Assembly (NCBI GenBank): GCA_013365325.1 | Contig: JABVXV010000004.1 | Coordinates: 124,001 to 188,000, forward strand | DNA: 64,000 nucleotides | Direction of reading: 5' to 3' | Source of the DNA: Dipetalonema caudispina | Lineage: Eukaryota > Nematoda > Chromadorea > Rhabditida > Onchocercidae | Shown: piece by piece, positions 22,613 through 34,459 of the stretch | Numbering within the stretch: the stretch's first letter is position 1 | How the letters are laid out: each line of letters opens with the position of its first letter | Position numbers and translations under genes: made by a program | Notes under the pieces: generated by a model | Seen by the model: only the letters and a program-made list of their open reading frames with translations | What the model was told of the DNA's origin: nothing | Database searches by the model: none

Positions 22613-25384
22613 AGAGATTTCCAGACAGCCTTCTCGAGTTTTCTGAGCAGAGATATCCCATAGGATGCTTAATGCCTTCTGAAGATATTGCAAAAACATG
22701 ATATATAGGTATTGTCTTAGAGAGATTTTTACGATAGTTTGTAATACAAAAGATACGATTTTGTGTTTTTAATCAACTGAGACTGTTAACCTGATATACA
22801 TAGCTTTTACAGTGCACTGTTTTCAATGACGCCTTTATTGATTTTTCTTGTATCTATTTGCTATTGTTGTATCGATCGAAATAATGAATAGATGGGGATA
22901 TAGACGTATCTCTGTTAAAGATTTAAGATCTAAGATTGAAGTTTTGACTCTATTTTTATTTGTCCAAAGGGGGATATTCTTGTTTCTTTTAAATTTAGTT
23001 TCTAATGCTTAGCTTTCGAGTTGTTATCTTTCAAAGCTATTGTACGGGTGCTTAACTCTCGCTCGGGTTGGAAATGAATACCATTTTGGGAACTCTAGCC
23101 GTCATCTGTAGCTTCATTCACTATTTTAGTGTGTTCTAATGATTCTCAATCTCCTTAATCCTTTTGTAGTCGTGGTGGTAGGGAAGGAGTGTCGTACGAC
23201 TGTCAAGAATGTCGTGGAACTGGTGTCAAGAACATTATAAGGAAACTTGGTTCCGGTCTGATTCAGCAAATGCAAGTACAGTGCCCAGACTGCAATGGAA
23301 CAGGTTTGGAATCTGTCATATAGTATACATACTGCCATGCTTTTTTTTCAGTTTCTAAACTTGATTGAAGAGGAGATCACCGAATACTTAATAGAAATTT
23401 CGATTTCATTTTCATAACACTTTGGGATAAGAAATCGAATAAACGTTTTTGGTGTCAGAAGCTATATTTCTGAGATGAGGGAAATAACGTTCAAATCAGT
23501 ATTTCATGAATGTATTAGAGCAACATGTTTTGTAAATATGTATCGGGCACGGATTTTTGAGCCAGCAGTTCTATGTAAAGTTTTCAATTAGTAAAGTCGA
23601 TTGCAGGGGCGAAAATACCGGAAAAAGATCGGTGCAAAACGTGTAGAGGCGAGAAAACTGTGACTGAAAAAAAGATGTTGGAAGTGGTTATTCAGAGAGG
23701 AATGCATGATGGACAAAAGATCTGCTTTAGGGGTGAAGGCGATCAAGAGGTTCTGTATTTTCTGTAGCCGAAAGTGTAGAAATTTTTAAAATAGTTCCTA
23801 ATTATCTTTTACAACTGAAGGAAGACAAAGATTTGAAAAGTCTTTTTATTTGACCTTGTGTATTTTTATAGCCAGGAGTTGAGCCAGGTGATGTGATAAT
23901 TGTGGTGCAATCTAAACCACACGATACTTTCCAAAGACAAGGCGACAATTTACTTATGCAGAAGTAAGTTTTAAATATACGATTTCCTTACAAAACATTG
24001 TAGAACATAACCATCTTTTACTTCGTGAAAATTTGTGTTTCAACAATCATTTTTTGGAATTAAAGTAAGTTAAAAATCTGGTTTCAGGAAAATATCGTTG
24101 AACGATGCACTGTGTGGTTGTCAGTTTGTAGTCAAGCACTTGGATGGTAGAGAACTGGTAGTTACCACTCGGCCAAATGATATTTTGGAACCAGGTACTG
24201 CTGCTTATTCATAAAGATGAATCATGAAATTTAGTGTTTACTCACGAAAGGTCCTTCTGCGCATCTTGTCGCAGTATGGAATAGCAACATCTGAGTTGTG
24301 GAGGAGAGTGGAGATTTTGCTTCATATATTTCATCTCTATTTTTTGTTTTTTCTTAACGTTGATTTGTATGTTTTTGTTGAATACGATTTATTTTCTGTT
24401 ATTGCAGTTTAGTTTTTAGAGTTTTCTTTTGATGGGACATTGATTTTTTACTTTTTTCTTTGTCGGGCGTGCAGTCTGGCTTCGCATAAGTTTTTTTGAA
24501 ACCTTATATAGAATCAAAATTGGAGCAGGTGTAATGGCTAAAAGTGTAAAAGCTAAAAGTGTAAAGGCTAAAAGACTTATGCTCTAATAAAAGAAGCGTT
24601 GGCGATACTCTGTATATATCGGTGAATAACGATATTTTACAACGGCGTATTACCTCTTATAACGATCGTCAGGCACAAAATACAAAGATTGTGAACAAAA
24701 CAGGAGATGTAAATGAAAACTTTCGAACAGATTGTATTCGTGGTATTCGTAATGAAGGGATGCCCATAGTCGACAGTCCGGGTGCTGGAGGTGTTCTCTT
24801 CATCAAATTCAAAATCGAATTTCCGGAAGATAATTTCTTGAAAGACGAAAGTGACTATAAGGTTTTATTTTGTTTCAACTTTCTTTAAAGTGGGACTGAT
24901 GAAGATTTTTCCAGGGATTGGTTTTTTGTGAGATCACTATTTGAATTTTTTTACATTCTTTGATTTTAAAAGCTCATTGTTATCCATTGTATTTGCCTGT
25001 CTTTATTGGTGGTCTCTTTAAGGAGTTAGGAAATAGTTCCCAGAGTAACATCATTTCATTGCTCAGGCACCCTTTAATTGCACATTTCTTAATTGTTTCA
25101 TTCAGTTTTAGACAAGATTTTTGCCGAATGATTTCAGAGTGAATCCAATGTTTTTTTTTCTGCTTTTGCAGTGTTTGGAAGCGCTCTTAGGCGGTCGTCC
25201 GCAAACAGGTCCGTTACCAGAAGGTGAAAACGTAGAAGAAGTTTCTCTGATGTCTTACGAAGAACGTCGTTATGAAAAAAGAGGTCGTAGTGGTCCAGGT
25301 GAAGTGTATCAGGATGATGCTGATGAAGAAGACGAAGAAATGAGCGGTGGTGGCACACACAATGTCCAGTGTGCTCAATCATAG
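21580..25384 (+). CDS. dnj-19: type I DnaJ/Hsp40 co-chaperone (DNAJA2/DNJ-19 group)
   Basis: Cytosolic Hsp40 that delivers clients to Hsp70 and stimulates its ATPase. Nine exons join in phase: 21580-21690, 21880-22039, 22110-22317, 23170-23303, 23607-23749, 23872-23963, 24088-24194, 24731-24861 and 25172-25384, giving 432 residues (human DNAJA2 has 412). In order: a J domain with YHPDKNP (the HPD triad), a Gly/Phe-rich linker ([18 protein letters not shown]), four zinc-binding Cys repeats (CSTCHG, CQECRG, CPDCNG, CKTCRG), two substrate-binding beta domains, and an acidic tail. It ends in CAQS, a CaaX box for prenylation as in the DNAJA group. [12 protein letters not shown] and [14 protein letters not shown] favour the DNAJA2/DNJ-19 rather than the DNAJA1/DNJ-12 branch; the symbol rests on that resemblance. 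Confidence 0.93.
22318..23169 (+). other. long DnaJ intron with a poly-A tract
   Basis: 852-base intron containing 29 consecutive A at 22582-22610. Nothing coding. Confidence 0.7.
24529..24573. repeat. 15-base tandem repeat, three copies
   Basis: Three adjacent units of GTGTAAnnGCTAAAA (24529-24543, 24544-24558, 24559-24573), differing only at two positions, inside the penultimate-but-one DnaJ intron. Confidence 0.9.
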
Positions 25385-26767
25385 TTCTCTGGATTTTGTG
25401 ATTTAAAATACTGGAGAATTCATCCTGCAAACTTCTATGTATCTGGGGTTTCCAGATTTTAAAAAGATTTTATGAAATGAATGCTCGTGATGCAAATTTT
25501 GTTGAAATCTTGGTACTTTTTTTCTAGAAATTTGAATTGCTTTCTTTTTCTTGCTCTTGTACGACACAGTACATAACTGGGTAGCACCTTGCGGTAATTT
25601 TATCTTTTTCTGATGTCAGTCAGCTGTCATGCTTTTTATAGATATTTTTGAGGAGACATTTGATGTACTTTTTCTGGAGCTGCTTTTATTTGTAAGTTCT
25701 TTTTCTGTTTCTGAACATAAAGTTGGCGTAGTGGATTAAAGAGAAGGGAGGAAAAATTGAAGCAATGAAAAAAGCAGGCGTAACCTAGAGAAAGAGTTCT
25801 ATTCCTTCTTTAAAAATTCGAGATCATCTGCCCTCTATAGACGCCTTGTTTTGTTAAGGTTACAAAAGCCGATTTCCCTCTGGGAATGACTTGTTTTTCC
25901 CATTGCATATTATTCGAAGTAATTGTAAACATTACTCGAGCTTGTCTCCAACTGATAAATCTGTATAACCTATTTGGATAAGATTTGCATACGTGAAGAT
26001 TCTTTAAAGGGTGGTTTGGATAAAGAGGTTTCTGCTTTGGCTTCCTAATTATACGAAAAAAAAAAACGATCGTATTGATATGCGGCATTATGACTGAAAT
26101 CAGGGATAAATCTTTGTATTGAATTAAAGAGAACAGCGTTAGTAATGACAATACATATAGGTAGGTCACAGTGAAACATCCAATTAATGAATAATGAGTG
26201 TAGCTGATTGTGTCAGCTGCATTTGCCACTCCAATAGATGAATAGTTACCATTAAACTTTCTGGAATTTGGTCCGTGATTGAATTGCTGGTATGTATTTA
26301 CGAGTAATTTTGGTAAGGGCCGGAAGGGTTTCCCTTGCTTTATTCCAGAAAATACAAGTCATTATAAAAAACATGAGTTCTAAAAGCCAAATTTGATGCC
26401 TTCGAATCATAAAGCCTTGAACTATTTGGTAAGAAGTTTATGCAGAATGATCATGGAATAAAGGAATGTGCGCATGTGCATTAGTTTTCATCCACCCGAT
26501 TCGCCGTTTCCTGAACTTTCTGACGAAAATATCTTCCGCTGCACATACCTTAAAAGAAGTTTAATACAGAACAAGTGAGACTGTCACATGATGGCCAGAT
26601 GGTCTAAATTTCTAAGACTTAGTGTGCTCTTCCCGATCAGCTCTGCCTTATGAAATAGGTTTCTCTGTTGTTTATCGTCTGGGACAGTTTACCACCACCT
26701 TCCAAAATCTACCACAGCGGATGGGATGCAAAAGAACTCTGCGAAATTGAATTGGTTAAGAATAAAA
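25385..26767. other. 3' flanks of convergent DnaJ and syntaxin-17 genes
   Basis: Contains the DnaJ 3' UTR (an imperfect signal, CATAAA, near 25718) and the syntaxin-17 3' UTR. A 139-codon minus frame (25810-26229) is long for this base composition but has no recognisable motif and is not counted as a gene. A short extra C-terminal exon of syntaxin-17 could lie near 26620-26650. Confidence 0.45.
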
Positions 26768-28250
26768 CTAACCAGCAATAGCGCCCCCAAAGCCGGCGAA
26801 AATACCGGCTACCGTAGAACCCGCAACGAATCCCACAGGGCCACCCACTGCAATACTACCAACAGTCGCTGCTACCATTGGATACTTCGCTGTTTGTGCG
26901 ACTTGAGCCTTTTTCAAATCTTTGTGAGCTTTGTGGACATCTGCCTGAGCCTTTTCGATATGTTCTTCAATACTGTCAACAACTTCATGCTGTGCCTACA
27001 AACGAGATTTGATGTCAACCGAATGTTTGTCAAACTGTGAGTAAAAGTAGATAACAATATAATAGAAGAAACCATCAAAATAACGCGGAAAAGAGACTGG
27101 GCATCACCCGGATAAGTCTGCTTGCTTTTCATTGTATTAAGACGGACCTTGTTTTGAAGTATGCATTGCCACATGCAGTCATTCGAACTCGTTCTCTGAT
27201 TTCATTTAACTAAATAAAATTATTAGACGTCGTACTTACATGAACAAGCTGAGCAAGTTGCATCATCATTTCATTCAAATCTTCGATATCCTAGAACGAG
27301 ATAAAATTCAAGGCACCAATTTAAACAGTGGAATGAATTTCTCATGATATTCTTACAATTATGAAGTTCACATCACTACGACCACGTAGATGACAAAATC
27401 AACTCACACAAGCCAATTTCTTTATTTCTATAGCATTCGTCTTAGCTTCTTTTGCTTGTAAAAGCAATGAATTTATCCTTATTTGTTTCTCTTCCTGTAG
27501 TTCGTCTCTCTAAAAAAAATATATGTATATACTGTATGAAAGCTCCAGAGAAGATGACCGAATAACAAACAAGAAACAAAGTTGTAAGGACCGATGATTT
27601 CGAGGTAATAATGTTTCAGTCAGATAACAGCTTCCCTTTTCCCATTCTCAGCAACAGGTAGATTTTCAAGTAATCAAAGAAACCTCTGTCTTTTCTGCCA
27701 ACAAAGACTTCTCATATAAATCATCATAAATATTCTTCTTTTCTGATGTTTCAGCAATAGTAATCCTATTCAGCGCATTGATAACTCCCTGAATTTGAAT
27801 TCGAATTGGTTCAATATGAACGTCGAAACGCTCTCGATCAATTACGCTTAGATGGGATCGCACATTCAGAACTTGTTGCAGACTATTTAACAACTGATCA
27901 GTCTTCTGTGAAGCATCTTGTTTGCTCTTAGAATCCAACAATGAGTTGTCCTACAAAAAAAAGAAAAAAAAACTCAAAAGACGCTATAACTAACAGATGA
28001 TTTTCTGTTCTAGGTATTTTTGGAATTTAACTTGAAAATGACTCCATCCACAGAAAAATCATTCTAATGCTATAAACTTCGAACTTCAGACATGCTTAAA
28101 ACTAGAAATACCCTTCTCTAAAGCCACAATCTATTCAAAACAGTTAACCTCATCAATACTCAGAAGAAGCAATTGTAGCTCACGAAGGTTTACTCTAGTC
28201 ATGCGTTCAAACCGTTCAATAATTACTAGTGCCCGAGGCCAATCCATCAT
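26768..28250 (-). CDS. STX17: syntaxin-17, autophagosomal SNARE
   Basis: Qa-SNARE that in animals drives autophagosome-lysosome fusion and acts at ER-mitochondria contacts. Exons on the minus strand: 28149-28250, 27684-27950, 27408-27509, 27240-27290 and about 26768-26995, giving 249 residues (human 302). The N-terminal helical region has long heptad patterns (LLNSLQQVLNVRSHLSVID). The SNARE motif includes DIEDLNEMMMQLAQLV and HEVVDSIEEHIEKAQADV. The C-terminus has the paired glycine-zipper membrane hairpin diagnostic of syntaxin-17: VGSIAVGGPVGFVAGS and AGIFAGFGGAIAG. The frame ends at TAG (26768-26770), but GTTAGT there could also be a donor to a further short exon, since relatives carry a basic tail. 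An acceptor, CTGTTTCAG, ends one base before the ATG, so the message is probably leader-spliced. It lies 420 bases behind PAXBP1 on the same strand. Confidence 0.85.
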
Positions 28251-28670
28251 TCTGAAACAGAAAAACTGCTACACATCTTCAATCATTTAAAACCAATATC
28301 CAATCAGCATTCCTAATTTCTCACTATATGCTTCTTCTATTATCTATCCCAAACAAACATATTATCAAACCATTTGTACAGAGAATAACTCGCTTCCAGC
28401 ATCCATTTCCTCATTCCTTTTTGGTGAGATTTCCTTTGGGCATTGAGACATCACCCCTGCCCCAAGCCACGTAACCTTCAACTGCATCCTACAATCAAAC
28501 TAAGTTTCCCGTCTCGTTTTATTTAACATTTCCAAAGAACGACTTATGCCACAGTAATTTAAATCAAGTTTGAAATACATTCATACACAAAACAACGGTA
28601 ACAAATCGAAAAAATAATTTTTATTTAAGTTTTGTACAATCAGTTAATCAATCACAAACACTGGAAACAG
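28251..28670 (-). promoter_or_regulatory. intercistronic gap between PAXBP1 and STX17
   Basis: On the minus strand, AATAAA (28619-28624) follows the PAXBP1 stop by about 50 bases, and a spliced-leader-type acceptor sits at 28252-28253, one base before the STX17 ATG. No other ORF fits in between. This is the arrangement expected inside a nematode operon, although a short independent promoter cannot be excluded. Confidence 0.5.
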
Positions 28671-31600
28671 TTAACAGCATTTGCTCACAATGATGAATTT
28701 TTTCACTTCCTTGACAAATTCTCTGAAATTAAAATACAGAATTAAATTTCGAATCAGATACTATTTCCTGCCAGAAAATTCAGAGTACGAATCATTTGTA
28801 TCATTGTATTTGGCAAAAAAAAAGGCGTAGGAGTTACAAGACTACTTTGCAATCGGGTAAATGTGAACTCAACAAGAGAATAGAAATTTGAAAATTGAGA
28901 TGGAAACTATAGTTTATTACTCATTTTTAATGGAAACAATAGGGACAACCTATTATTTTTATGTTCTTCAGCAACTTTTCCTAACAGATCGTTGAAATTT
29001 CGCAGAGCAATACGTGTGCTATCTTCTCTCCATGCTGATGGGACCAATTTCATCAGAGCTCGACATTTCCGAATCATGGATTGATCAGATATTGTTGCAC
29101 ATTGTAATGCAGGCATCATTCGATTTACAATGCCGTCCAGAACCAACTCTCGCATTTTTTCCTCAGATAAAACGGCAGATAGACAACTCAGACAACGGAT
29201 AAGCTGTAACATATTAGCCAGGAGTAAAGAATAACTCCAAAGACACTAAGGATCAAGCTTCATTTCTTAGAAATTTCAGAATTTTTCCTTTGTCAAAACA
29301 AAATTCACAATTAACATCTCTCATAAATCTAGTAATGTAATGATGACTACCTCTACCATCATCAGCAAAATAAGAAACGAACCTTAACAGAAGTCCAAGT
29401 CTGTCGATCCAAGAATGCCTTACAGCCGGTAGCAGGATTTTCAACAGCTCTGTAAAACATTTGAAAATATGAAAACTTGTGTACTTTGATTTACGTAAGT
29501 ACCTAAATAATTAATAAGTCATGTTAAAACCTACTGTTTGGAATAAATGGGAACAAATAAATCTTCATCAATAGCATCCTGAGCTCGTAGACATATAGTT
29601 TGTAGAAGTTTTTGCACTGGACGACTACTTGGTACTAGCGTTGGACATTCATCAATTAGCTGAGTGAGTAAAAAACCCAGATTTCGACACTGGTGTTGCG
29701 ATAAAGGGTCCCAGCGCTCACGGATCAGATCTGAAAATATGTAAGTTTGAATGCAATCAAGAAATAATACACTTCTATACTTCTCAAACAATTTTAATAA
29801 AATGTCATTCATAAATCAACATCCTTAATATATGGGTTGTTTAGTAAGAAGAGTTTGAGTACAAAATTGATGTCAATTTTTCCTAACCATTTAATTCTGA
29901 CCTTGCTTACTTTTCTTAAAACTATAGATATGAGAAAAATTTCTGTCTAGGCATACGATTCCTGAAAACCCTATTTTCCCTGGTCGAATTTATCCGAATA
30001 TTATGAAAAAATATTTTGATTCCAGATTTTGACGACCTTGAATTAAAAATTTTTCAATTTAAAAGTAAACGAACAGACTTAGACCGTATTTAACTGTCGA
30101 AGCACAATATGTTTGAAACTTAAAACCACATAAAAAATACACTCTTTCAACTAGATTCCATGGAGAACTCTAAAATGGCAACAAACACCATTCAATATAA
30201 ACGTCACCTGTAATTTTCCATAAAACAACTTTCTCAATGCAAAGAGGTACAAGTGAGACAACGATGGGGTGTTCAACGTTAATGTTCGAGCTTGTTGCGG
30301 CACATGTTATCAAATCTTCGTACCAGCGCATCGAATTCACTGGACGACTATCATCCTAGAAAAAGAAAATTTGCAACACTGAAGTAGAAGATGAAGAATT
30401 TAACTGTAAACATACATGCACTAGACAGTGCAACTATATAATCGTATAAGTGCGTACACTGGCATGTATTACTTTGCGTCGAAGAACTTTGCAAGCAGTT
30501 TATATGGTAACTGAAAACTTTGCAGAAAACCACTGCAATTTTAAGAGGTACTGTAAGGAGAATAGCAGAAATACCTTTGACAGTCGAAGCTGTCATTCAA
30601 AACTAAAAAATCTGGAAACTTCAAGAAAAATACCTCAAGCGGTCCCCAGTCAATTAGTTCTAAACGAATAAATAATGAGATAAGCTTTGGAATGCATAGA
30701 TGAATAAAGGCGGTAGTGAAGGACTCCTCATCATGTGCTAACCAATCAACAAATCTTGATAGAATCCGATCAATACGACAAAAATCATCAAGTGCATCAA
30801 CGAACACGACATTCGCCGCTGCCCGGATTTCATCTGTAAAACGAATACTTTTTTTTATCAAGCGTATCTTAAGAAAATTTTCGTCTTCTTTTGAATGTAC
30901 CAAATGTACCGTAACACACACCGATCGATTGTTGGCGAGCCACAATCTCACTATTTGTCTCTTCATCATCTGTACTTAAGCCTTCTTCATGTGAAACACC
31001 TTCTAAAGTATTTTCACGCATACGACGACGACGTGACCTGAAAAAAAGAAGCTTAATTGTCTTGACCTAACATCATCTGCTGCAAAGATTACAAATCCTA
31101 CCTTCTTGCTTCTCGTTCTGCTGCCCTTTGAGTGATTTCGGGAGCCCGTTGGTGTAATGGCCGACCAGCGGCAGCTGCCGAACACTCATCATACATATCG
31201 TGCACATCGTTTCTTCTTCGTGTTCGAAGTCTTCGAGCCCGGCCATCTAGAATTTCTGCCATTCGACTTTCCAAGTCCTTAACTTCGCCTATCTGAAATA
31301 CAAAAGATACAGTTAAGCACTAACCAACCATATACAATTTAATACCATTACACACTTTCAAACAATTACTTTTGAAAAAAATCGATTATTTCGAAAACAT
31401 TACTTTTTCTGACAAACATTCCAACAAATCTCTGGCGTATGCTCGCATATCCTGATAAACTTGGAAACGTTCTCTGATCCGCGGTTCCTCCATCTCAAGC
31501 TTGCTAATCATTTCCTTATTTTCTTGAATCTGCATATTTGTCTTTTCAAACTCCGCTTCACGGGCATTTACTGATTCCTTGCCATCTTTCTTGCTGCAAT

Positions 31601-34459
31601 ATTTTAGTTCCAAGCGCTATCAAGAATATCACGTGGTAAGACCTATCAGTAAGCCAAGATTTGGAAATGATTCGAATCTAAAACATAATAAACATACCGC
31701 TGCTGCAATTTCGAAAGAATTTCCTTCAGTGACACAGCTGTCGTTTGACCAGATACTCGTCCAGCTGTAACAGAACTGATCGAAATAAGTTAATAAACTC
31801 TTTATCCTTATTTTGCTACAGTCAAAAAAGCCATCTAATTCTAGCGATGATGCAAGGAATAAAGAAGTACCTAAGAAAGAATTAAATCTTTTCTCATTTA
31901 ATAAGAGGACAGAGCAATTGCTACACAATAGGTCAAAATGTTGATGTATACCAACCCTGCGACATTGAAAGCATATCAGTTTCAGAAAAATCTATATCCA
32001 TTTCCATAGGCAACTGCTCGCGATTTTCGGGTGGCAGTTCCATACTACTTCTTATGGCTTTCATCACTGCTTCCATTTTCGCACGTTCACGTTCCAACAT
32101 TTCCACCTTCAATTTCATATAAATGATAAAATCTCTGATTTTATAACTATGTTGGTAACTTTAACAAGTTCCTATTTCACAGGAAGTGGTGCATGACTTG
32201 ATGTCATAGACGTTACCTTATGCGATGATACTCCTTTCTTCATCTGTTCTCTTTCCCATCGTGTTACTTCCTCATCCGACTGCTCATGATCATCATCACT
32301 GTCTATAATATAGAAACTGAGTTAATAAAAAGTGGAGTTCATCTCATTGAAATAAAGATATTTGATCAGATATGAGCATCTTAAAGACGAGCACACGTGT
32401 ATATGCTTTATGAAAATTAAAAATTGAACGACGCTTACGCTCCGTCCCAGTTTGTATATTCAAAAATTGTTACCTCCTCCTTCATGAGCGAGAAAATCCA
32501 TGTGCTCATTTCGACGTCGTTCATCATCATCGGCTGCCAAACCTTTTAACGAATAAAACCTGTAAAGAGTAAACTAATGATTCAATCCCATGATTTCAGA
32601 AAATTTTTTCTAATTTGGATTTGCTGATAAATACCAGAACATCTTGGTGCCTTCTATTCAAATAAAATCTGATTTCATCCCATCTTCCTGAATTCCTCCA
32701 AAAACGGAAATTGCTTACCGATGATAATGGCTCCTCCAACAGTAATGATAGGATTGTTTTTACAAGAATCTTAAAAGGAATAACTGACCTTCCACCTTCT
32801 GGGTCTTCATCACTCAGATCGTTATCATCTTCACGTATTAATCGTGATCGTGCTACGGATTTATCCTATCAATATGTTTATTCAGTTACATAACATGACC
32901 ACAGCAATATTAGAAACTAAAATGCACTTAGACAGTCCACTGCTGCATATCTCATATATTGAGGTGATCACTCAATGGTGTATCAGTAAGAAAGTACTCT
33001 TGAATCAACTAAAACTTTAATGCTTTTTAACAGAAATTACATAACTTACTTGGACACACCTCCTCATTAATATCGATAACTTAAATATCGGTAATTCAAA
33101 ATGACATAAAAATGTGTGAGTGATAAAATTTATTATATATACCTTTAACCGTTGCACGTCATCCAATGGGATTTGTCCATTAGAACCAACTAAACGCATT
33201 TTTTCTCGTTTCTTTCGCGCTTCGTAAACAGTCTTTGCATCCGGGATTTCTCCTAAAACTTGATTACTACGAAAGAATTGTGATTAGAATGGCAAGGAGA
33301 ATTGAATTGCAATCGAGAAATAAGCTGCAACTGTCAAAATTTCGGACCTCGAAATGCAGATGGAAATTTATTTCGTATGACCGAATCCTGCTCCAAATCT
33401 GTTTTCTCCTGTTCTGGTTTATTCTTCATTTTCCACTGGTGACCACCGTGAGTCTGACATGCAACAGATTTTATATTTGAATAAACGAAAGTTACCTGAA
33501 CACAGGCAAAGTTGTACCAATTAAGCTAAAAACATTTTGAAAAAGCAAACAATTTCAAAGAAAAAACATACATTAATATTCTTGATTGCCGGTTCATCTG
33601 TTTTCACTTCTTGCTTAACTTGTTTGACAACTACTTCCTGCTCCATAATTTCATCGTCAGCTTTCTGTCGCAATTTAGCTTTTTTTGTCAACTTATCCAA
33701 ACGCTTGTTAGGATCTTTACGTTTGATTTTAAAGTCCGTTATATCATCGCCTGAAAGATCGGTACTGAAGTAAAAAGCAAGAAATTAACGTTTAGAAGAA
33801 AACAAAACAGTGGACTTCCTGGCTACTGTATATGGGAAATCCCGCCGGCGTCACAAAATACCTGTCGTATTCCAGATTCATGAAACGATAAGCTCCAAGT
33901 GGGTCGCTTAAAAGAAATCTTTATTTACTCAACTAAGTTTTAGTTAGACTCATATTTTGGAACAGATTCAAACATTGCGAAAAGGAATAATAAATTCAGT
34001 CTAAAAATCCAGTTTCTAGAGAGTCTACTTCCAGTCAGCGTTTGATTACAGTAACTCGATCATTACAGATAAGGTGAAGTAGAATACAGTAAGGTGAAGT
34101 ATAACGGAAGTGTAACACGCCACCGATAAACAACGAATTTGTTGCGTTTTTCTTTCTTTTTTGGTTGCAGCTTCGTTGAAAATCTACCGACCTTCAAAAT
34201 TATCAAAACTGAGCAAGTGGTGCTCCTCTGTTACCACACCAGCCTGTGGTTCCTGGTTCCCTTCTGCTTTATTCACCTTTTCCGCGTGTTGTTGTTGCTG
34301 CTGCTTGACCGTTCTACTGTTTGATGTCCCTTTGGTTGTTGATGCTACTGATGTTCCGGAACTAACGCCACCACTTCCATCACCACCACCATGATCATCA
34401 TCATCGTCCGACAGTACTCGCTGACGAAGATTACTACGGGTTTTCGTTTTTCGAAACAT
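28671..34459 (-). CDS. PAXBP1: PAXBP1/GCFC-domain protein (spliceosome-associated)
   Basis: Nuclear protein of the GCFC family, associated with spliceosomes and chromatin. About 19 exons, from 34188-34459 down to 28671-28722, join in phase to roughly 880 residues (human 917). The N-terminus reads MFRKTKTRSNLRQRV, followed by acidic, Gly/Ser and glutamine-repeat segments. Family blocks follow in order: SFDNFEG, IPDAKTVYEARKKREKM, LSDEDPEGGRFYSL, TRWEREQMKKGVSS, a coiled coil, FQVYQDMRAYARDLLECLSEK, REARRSRRRRMRE, HEEGLSTDDEETN, and the GCFC core (FIHLCIPKLISLFIRLEL, DWGPLE, RERWDPLS, DAIDEDLFVPIY, LDRQTWTSVK). The last exon reads REFVKEVKKF before the stop. The acceptor TTTCATACTTAG ends four bases before the ATG, fitting leader splicing. 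Exon edges in the middle are accurate to a few bases. Confidence 0.93.

Noticed and set aside
24622..24888. Upstream extension of the eighth DnaJ exon to an ATG at 24622
   Set aside because: Splice phase and alignment place the acceptor at 24730; the extension is intronic.
25810..26229. 139-codon minus-strand ORF between DnaJ and syntaxin-17
   Set aside because: Contains poly-A-derived phenylalanine and scattered hydrophobic runs but no motif; it lies in the shared 3' flank of two convergent genes.
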